Source of the DNA: Desulfobulbus sp. | GTDB taxonomy: Bacteria; Desulfobacterota; Desulfobulbia; Desulfobulbales; Desulfobulbaceae | Direction of reading: 5' to 3' | NCBI GenBank assembly: GCA_028684915.1 | Contig: JAQUEZ010000234.1 | Coordinates: forward strand, 1-9,334 | DNA length: 9,334 bases | Shown here: positions 5,042-9,334 of the stretch, one piece after another | How positions within the stretch are numbered: the first letter of the stretch is position 1 | Layout: every line of letters begins with the position of its first letter | Position numbers and translations under genes: made by a program | Notes under the pieces: model-generated | What the model was told of the DNA's origin: nothing | The model's input: the letters and a program-made list of their open reading frames with translations, nothing else | Databases searched by the model: none

Positions 5042-6727
5042 ATGCGCATAGGAATTGATATTGGCGGCACCCATACCGACGGTGTCCTCATCGACGGCAA
5101 CCGGTTACTCGCCGCCGCCAAAGCCCCAACCAACCACGACAACCTGCTCGAATCGATCAGCCAGGTGCTGCATGCCGTACTCTCCGGCCAGGATTCGGTC
5201 CGGGTGCAGACCCTGAATCTGAGCACCACCCTCACCACCAATGCCATCATCACCGGCAAGACCGATCCGGTGGGCATGCTGGTGGTCGGCGGACCGGGAA
5301 TCGCTGCCAAGCACTATCGCATCGGCGACCATTATCACCAAATTTACGGCAGCCTCGACCACCTGGGCACCGAAACCTCCGCCCTCGACGAACCCGACCT
5401 GGAAGAGGCGATCAACGCCTGCTCCGATCAGGAAGTGAAATGCTTTGGCGTGGTCTGCAAATTCTCGCCGCGCAACCCGGCCTACGAAAATCGGATCCTT
5501 GAGGAGCTGGGTAACAAGGCCGAATTTGTCACCCTTGGCCATTTGGTGTCAGGCCAGCTCAACTTTGGCCGCCGAATCCACACCGCCTATTACAACTCGG
5601 CTGTTTGGCGCACCTTTCAGCGCTTTGCCAAGGCGTTGACCGCGAGCCTCAAGGGGTTCAACCTCGAGGCTGAGGTCAACATCCTCAAGGCCGATGGCGG
5701 CACCATGCCGCTCGCACGGGCCCTGGAGTTGCCGGTGCAGTCGATCTTTTCCGGCCCTGCAGCCTCGGTTATGGGGATCCTCGCCACCAGCCCGGCCAGG
5801 GAGGATATGCTGATGCTTGATATCGGTGGCACCACCTCGGATATTGCCCTCTTTGCCGGTGGCGAACCGCTTTTGGAGCGCGAAGGTATTGCCATCGAAG
5901 ACCGCCCCACCCTGGTGCGGGCTATCCATGTTGAGTCGATTGGTATCGGCGGTGATTCTCTGATCAAAGTCGAGGACGGGGTGGTCAAAACCGGGCCTGA
6001 TCGGCTTGGTCCCTGCATGGCGGCTGGAGGTTCAGTCCCGAGCCTGATGGATGCGCTCAATGTCCTAGGGTTGGCAGCCTTTGGTGAGGTGGCTGCCTCG
6101 CAGAGCGGCATGGAGCAGTTGGCGGCCTCCCACGGGATGGCGATTGAAGATTTGGCCAACAAGGCAATTGCTGCGGCGTTGAATGCCATCGTGACCAAGA
6201 TCGAAGCCTTAGTCAAGATGGTCAACACCAAGCCGGTCTACACCATTCACGAGATTCTTGAGGATCGCGAAATCAAGCCGCAAAAACTGATCGTCATCGG
6301 TGGTCCGGCAGCGGTGTTTCAAGATCTGCTCGCTAAGCGGCTTGGCCTTGCCGTCGAGGTACCGCCCCTGCACGGAGTAGCAAACGCGGTCGGCGCGGCG
6401 CTAACCCGCACCACCAGTCATCTGGCCCTGACCGCCAATACTGCCCGCGGCCAACTCTCGGTGCCGATGCTGGGTATTTTCCGCTCCATTGGCCGGGGTT
6501 TCAGTCTTCAGGACGCCACAGATGAGGCGCGGAAACTGCTGGTAGAAGATCTAGCGTCAGCCGGGGTCACCATGGCTGATAACGAAATCCAGATCACCCA
6601 GGCCGATGCCTTTAACATGGTGGAAGGATCCTATACCAGCGGTAAAAATATTCGGGTGGTTGCCCAGGTCCGCCCCGCAGTAGTAACCCGTCTGACGAGC
6701 GATACTGTTGGCGTACAGACCGTTTGA
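5042..6727 (+). CDS. HyuA-like hydantoinase/oxoprolinase family ATPase
   Basis: This ASKHA-fold family couples ATP hydrolysis to opening cyclic amides such as hydantoins or 5-oxoproline, or to carboxylating ketones. The 561-residue protein opens with the phosphate-1 loop GIDIGGTHTDG (4-14). It continues with STTLTTNAI (61-69), SGPAASVMG (237-245), the phosphate-2 loop MLDIGGTTSDIAL (258-270), SIGIGGDSL (299-307), VIGGPA (418-423) and HGVANAVGAA (444-453). AAGGAG (5031-5036) five bases before ATG 5042 fixes the start. It is shorter than classical HyuA (near 650-700 residues) and no HyuB partner follows; residues from about 485 form a C-terminal extension I do not recognise. The upstream gene would make 5-oxoproline, which suggests an oxoprolinase-like role, but substrate residues are not diagnostic. 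The next gene starts 49 bases downstream. Confidence 0.92.
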   Translation: MRIGIDIGGTHTDGVLIDGNRLLAAAKAPTNHDNLLESISQVLHAVLSGQDSVRVQTLNLSTTLTTNAIITGKTDPVGMLVVGGPGIAAKHYRIGDHYHQIYGSLDHLGTETSALDEPDLEEAINACSDQEVKCFGVVCKFSPRNPAYENRILEELGNKAEFVTLGHLVSGQLNFGRRIHTAYYNSAVWRTFQRFAKALTASLKGFNLEAEVNILKADGGTMPLARALELPVQSIFSGPAASVMGILATSPAREDMLMLDIGGTTSDIALFAGGEPLLEREGIAIEDRPTLVRAIHVESIGIGGDSLIKVEDGVVKTGPDRLGPCMAAGGSVPSLMDALNVLGLAAFGEVAASQSGMEQLAASHGMAIEDLANKAIAAALNAIVTKIEALVKMVNTKPVYTIHEILEDREIKPQKLIVIGGPAAVFQDLLAKRLGLAVEVPPLHGVANAVGAALTRTTSHLALTANTARGQLSVPMLGIFRSIGRGFSLQDATDEARKLLVEDLASAGVTMADNEIQITQADAFNMVEGSYTSGKNIRVVAQVRPAVVTRLTSDTVGVQTV

Positions 6728-6776
6728 GCACCATGCACGCATCATTCCTTGCCAAAATACAGCCACAGGTTCTGCC

Positions 6777-8090
6777 ATGCTAAAAGCTGCCTCATCCCTC
6801 GGCGTCATCTTTTTCCCGGCCTTTGACTGGGCCATCTCCCCCACCCACCCCGAACGTGAGGAACGCCTCCTCTACACTCAAGACCAGTTCCGCGAAGAGG
6901 GTCTATTTGATATCGACGGCATCGACGAATACCGCCCCCTCTATGCCACCAACCAAGACATCATGCGGGCCCATTTCTGCTTTCCCTCGGTAGAGGCGAT
7001 CTGCACCGAATCACACCGGATCTCTGCCGGTGGCGCCATCCAGGCTGCCCGCCTAGTGCTCGAGCATGAGACCAAAAGCGCCTTTGCCCTGGTCCGTCCT
7101 CCCGGCCACCATGCGATGAAAGTGGTCCATGGCAACCGTGGTTTCTGCAACATCAACATCGAGGCGGTGATGGTGGAGTGGATTCGCGAACAGTATGGCC
7201 GCAAACGAATCGCCATCGTCGACACCGACTGCCATCACGGCGACGGCACCCAGGATGTCTACTGGCATGACCCGGACGTTCTCTTCATCTCGCTCCACCA
7301 GGACGGCCGTACCCTCTATCCGGGTTCCGGTTTCCCCCATGAAAACGGTGGCCCACGTGCCTTAGGCAAGACGATCAACATCCCCCTGCCACCGCAGACC
7401 TCGGACGAAGGCTACCTCTATGCCCTGGAAAACGTGGTTCTGCCCATTCTTGCCGATTTCAAGCCCGATCTGATCATTAACTCCGCCGGACAGGACAACC
7501 ATTATTCGGACCCGATCACCAACATGCAGTTCTCGGCCCAGGGCTATGCCCGGCTCAACGAACTGCTCAAGCCGGATATCGCGGTGCTTGAGGGCGGCTA
7601 CTCGATCAAGGGCGCCCTGCCCTACGTCAACCTCGGCATTTGTCTGGCCATGGCCGGCTGCGACTATTCGGCGGTACGCGAACCCGATTATAACGCCGCT
7701 GCCCTGCGTGAGACCCCGGAAACCATGGCCTCTATCAAAAACAGCTGTCCCCATCTTCTGGAGGGATATTTTCACCCCGCCATGGGCCAGTTTGAAAAGG
7801 AGGGCGAGTACTTCATCCGCGAGCGCAAAATCTACTACGACACCGACGGGATCCTGGAAAAACAGCGCGAAGAACTCAAAGATTGCGACCATTGCCGGGG
7901 ATTGCGGCTAATCAAGACCAGCTCCAGTCACCTGCTCCCCTGCCTGGGTGTGGAGTTGCCCATCGACTGCTGTCCATCCTGTGAGCGCGAGGGCTACGAG
8001 GCCTTCCACAAAAGCAGCAAAAAGGATTACCTGGTGACGCAGCTTTTGGATCAGAAAAACAAGCAGTTCACCTACAAGAACGAAGAGTAA
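6777..8090 (+). CDS. Histone deacetylase-fold Zn-dependent deacetylase with C-terminal CxxC pair
   Basis: Bacterial HDAC-like enzymes remove acetyl groups from amines such as acetylated lysine or polyamines. With ATG 6777 the protein has 437 residues. RPPGHHA (107-113) carries the catalytic His pair H111/H112. VDTDCHHGDGTQ (148-159) carries zinc ligands D151 and H153, SAGQDNHYSDP (236-246) the third ligand D240, and LEGGYS (271-276) the catalytic-site Tyr Y275. The frame is open upstream to a TTG at 6708 inside the HyuA gene, but that extension has no HDAC homology and the domain starts at LGVIFFPAFDW. After the domain (from about 365) comes a roughly 70-residue tail with C370-x2-C373, C389 and C398-C399-x2-C402, probably a small zinc site. 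This tail is not part of minimal HDACs such as AcuC. It is co-oriented with and close to the HyuA-like gene. Confidence 0.93.
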   Translation: MLKAASSLGVIFFPAFDWAISPTHPEREERLLYTQDQFREEGLFDIDGIDEYRPLYATNQDIMRAHFCFPSVEAICTESHRISAGGAIQAARLVLEHETKSAFALVRPPGHHAMKVVHGNRGFCNINIEAVMVEWIREQYGRKRIAIVDTDCHHGDGTQDVYWHDPDVLFISLHQDGRTLYPGSGFPHENGGPRALGKTINIPLPPQTSDEGYLYALENVVLPILADFKPDLIINSAGQDNHYSDPITNMQFSAQGYARLNELLKPDIAVLEGGYSIKGALPYVNLGICLAMAGCDYSAVREPDYNAAALRETPETMASIKNSCPHLLEGYFHPAMGQFEKEGEYFIRERKIYYDTDGILEKQREELKDCDHCRGLRLIKTSSSHLLPCLGVELPIDCCPSCEREGYEAFHKSSKKDYLVTQLLDQKNKQFTYKNEE

Positions 8091-8122
8091 CGGCACCCGC
8101 ATCGGCCGGATATGATCACCCG

Positions 8123-8620
8123 ATGATAAAGAGGCTGATACAGGGATTTTTCCTCCCGAAGCTGAACCGTTTTTTCCTTCTCCGGATCCTGGGACTCATC
8201 CTGGTCACGGTGGTGGTGTTCACCCAGGTGCTCATCCCCTTACGCATAGAGGGGCAGAGCATGGAGCCGACCTACAAAAACGGTTTTAACCTTTGCTGGC
8301 GCGGTCGGTATCTTTTTTCCTCACCCCAACGGGGCGAGGTGGTGGTGATCCGCTTTGCCGGTAACCGGGTGCTATTACTCAAACGAATTGTGGCCCTGGC
8401 CGGAGATACAGTGGCCTTTAAAAACGGGATACTCCTGGTTAATGGACAACCAGTGCAAGAACCTTACGTTCGTTATCGCAGGGACGATTGGAACCTTGAA
8501 CCGCGCACCGTGGATCCGGGTAAGGTTTATGTGGTGGGGGATAACCGAGGGGTAGACATGGGCAGGCACCATTTCGGCCAGGTGGATCAAATGCGGATTG
8601 TGGGAGGACTGCTGTGGTGA
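8123..8620 (+). CDS. lepB: Signal peptidase I (S26 family), compact form
   Basis: The enzyme removes signal peptides from exported proteins at the outer face of the inner membrane by a Ser/Lys dyad. It has 165 residues, one N-terminal membrane span (about 17-39), and the nucleophile motif EGQSMEPT with S46. The general base is K87 in LLLKRIVALAGD (84-95), and box E reads VVGDNRGVDMGRHHFG. Box E has the R-x5-H-x-FG form seen in a subgroup of S26 peptidases in place of the classical S-x-D-S-R, so it is probably active. ATG 8123 is 32 bases after the deacetylase stop and lacks an obvious Shine-Dalgarno sequence. The protein is much shorter than E. coli LepB because it lacks the second span and the large insertion. 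Its stop overlaps the start of the next gene, implying translational coupling. Confidence 0.93.
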   Translation: MIKRLIQGFFLPKLNRFFLLRILGLILVTVVVFTQVLIPLRIEGQSMEPTYKNGFNLCWRGRYLFSSPQRGEVVVIRFAGNRVLLLKRIVALAGDTVAFKNGILLVNGQPVQEPYVRYRRDDWNLEPRTVDPGKVYVVGDNRGVDMGRHHFGQVDQMRIVGGLLW

Positions 8621-9111
8621 ATCTGAAAAAAATGATTTTACTCACCCTGATTGCGGCGGTGGCCTCGCTGGTTGCAATACGCTACTGGCCAAGTGATGAG
8701 CGCGCCATCCGTAAACAGGTCGCGCAAATCGAAAACCTCGGTTCCAAGGCCAGGGATGAAAAGCCGATCGAATCCTTGCTCCGCGCCAGGCAGTTGGCAG
8801 CCTTGTTCAGCGACCCATGCACCCTGCAGGTGGAAACAGCCGACTTTACCGGCGAGTACCCTCGCAAACAGATCCAAGACCGGATCGTCATGGCCCGGGG
8901 TTTGTATACCACGACCACGGTTTCGGTCCATGATCTAAGCATCAATATCCCGAATAAGGAGACTGCCAGGGTCCGTTGCACCTTGCGGGTGAAAGGCCAG
9001 GGGGAAAGCCGACCAGTGGCCGATGTCCACGAACTGGAGGCCGAATTGCACAAAGTGAAGGGCGACTGGCTCTTTACCCAGCTCACCTTGGTCGAGGTGT
9101 TGGAACGATAA
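8614..9111 (+). CDS. Membrane-anchored or exported small protein, possibly NTF2-like fold
   Basis: GGAGG (8603-8607) precedes two successive GTG codons, 8614 and 8617. The first gives 165 residues; the second makes a four-base GTGA overlap with the signal peptidase stop, and I cannot choose between them. An uncleaved anchor or signal peptide lies at about 7-23 after a KK motif. The rest is soluble: two helices (about 27-66) are followed by alternating strands such as TTTTVSVHDLSINI (99-112), ARVRCTLRVKG (118-128) and WLFTQLTLVEVLE (152-164). Helices followed by a curved sheet ending in W-x-F-x-x-L-T is the layout of NTF2/SnoaL-like domains, but no catalytic residues identify a function. C69 and C122 could form a disulfide outside the cytoplasm. 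The tight overlap with lepB suggests coordinated expression, perhaps a helper or substrate of export. Confidence 0.8.
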   Translation: MVNLKKMILLTLIAAVASLVAIRYWPSDERAIRKQVAQIENLGSKARDEKPIESLLRARQLAALFSDPCTLQVETADFTGEYPRKQIQDRIVMARGLYTTTTVSVHDLSINIPNKETARVRCTLRVKGQGESRPVADVHELEAELHKVKGDWLFTQLTLVEVLER

Positions 9112-9275
9112 ATATCCTAAGCAATCACGGGGCACCGAATCTGCAGTGTTATCGGCCTATTGACGTACAGGTGCTGCACAGGCCGATGCCTTGCACCTCC
9201 GGCACCCCTGCAATCGCTTACAGGTCCGTTGATAAACGGTGCCTTTGGGGTTTCCCCGTGATCGGTTACTAAATA
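9112..9275. other. Structured non-coding strip with nested inverted repeats
   Basis: ATCACGGGG (9124-9132) is perfectly complementary to CCCCGTGAT (9254-9262), 121 bases away. Inside lie ATCGGCCT (9151-9158) with AGGCCGAT (9180-9187), CCGTT-GATA-AACGG (9226-9239), and GGGG-TTT-CCCC (9247-9257), which competes with the outer stem. It follows the last gene of the operon and precedes a possible minus-strand gene end, so a bidirectional terminator is one reading. There is no T-run. A structured RNA is another possibility. Confidence 0.4.
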
Positions 9276-9334
9276 TCAGCCTTCGCTGGCCGTCTCTTCC
9301 TTTTCCTCCCTCCGCATCAGGTGCACCGCAAGCG
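9276..9334 (-). CDS. Possible C-terminal end of a minus-strand gene (partial)
   Basis: On the minus strand a frame is open from the window edge to a TGA whose complement is TCA at 9276-9278. It would give about 19 residues ending LAVHLMRREEKEETASEG. A charged, Glu/Lys-rich end with GC-rich codons looks like a genuine protein C-terminus, and converging genes would explain the structured strip next to it. The fragment is too short to name and could be chance. Confidence 0.3.
   Translation of the reverse strand, partial: LAVHLMRREEKEETASEG

Noticed and set aside
6708..6776. Upstream TTG start for the deacetylase (adds 23 residues)
   Set aside because: The extension overlaps the HyuA-like gene, has no homology to HDAC N-termini and uses a rare start. 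ATG 6777 fits the domain start.
8560..8603. Degraded box E suggesting an inactive signal peptidase
   Set aside because: GDNR followed by H-x-FG is a recurrent variant in active-looking S26 peptidases, and both Ser46 and Lys87 are present.

Overview
The window looks like a chromosomal segment of a Gram-negative, moderately GC-rich bacterium. The protein mix suggests Desulfobacterota, perhaps a Desulfobulbus relative: a short HyuA-like ATPase beside an HDAC-fold deacetylase, a compact LepB with a variant box E, and a Cys-rich exported protein. That placement rests on remembered family resemblance, not on a marker gene, and is an inference. All convincing genes lie on the + strand; a minus-strand gene may enter from the right edge.

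Left part (about 1-1480) is accessory and AT-richer. A GNAT acetyltransferase gene (201-659) sits between two inverted-repeat elements that look like integron attC recombination sites (119-177 and 663-752). It therefore resembles an integron gene cassette, although no integrase is visible. After it come a 22-bp tandem repeat beside a tRNA-like fragment, several small hairpins, and a two-span membrane protein gene (895-1152) that may be a second, degraded cassette. A gene-free stretch with a strong inverted repeat follows.

Middle part (1482-4012). An RhlE-type DEAD-box RNA helicase (1482-2705) stands alone and ends in an amber codon, after which the frame stays open for 30 more codons. A roughly 400-bp spacer carries a promoter and a strong Shine-Dalgarno site for an exported protein made of two copies of an eight-cysteine module (3115-3735). 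The next spacer holds a terminator-like hairpin and two candidate promoters facing the operon.

Right part (4013-9111) is a tightly packed six-gene + strand run. It encodes a macro-domain hydrolase, a gamma-glutamylcyclotransferase (AIG2-like), a HyuA-type hydantoinase/oxoprolinase, an HDAC-fold Zn deacetylase with a C-terminal CxxC pair, signal peptidase I, and a membrane-anchored protein possibly of NTF2-like fold. The first four are all predicted to cut acyl, gamma-glutamyl or ADP-ribosyl linkages. A cyclotransferase releases 5-oxoproline, and the next gene belongs to the ATPase family that includes 5-oxoprolinases, so a salvage route for gamma-glutamyl and acetyl-modified amines is a plausible but unproven reading. 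The right edge (9112-9275) is a structured, apparently non-coding strip, probably between converging genes.
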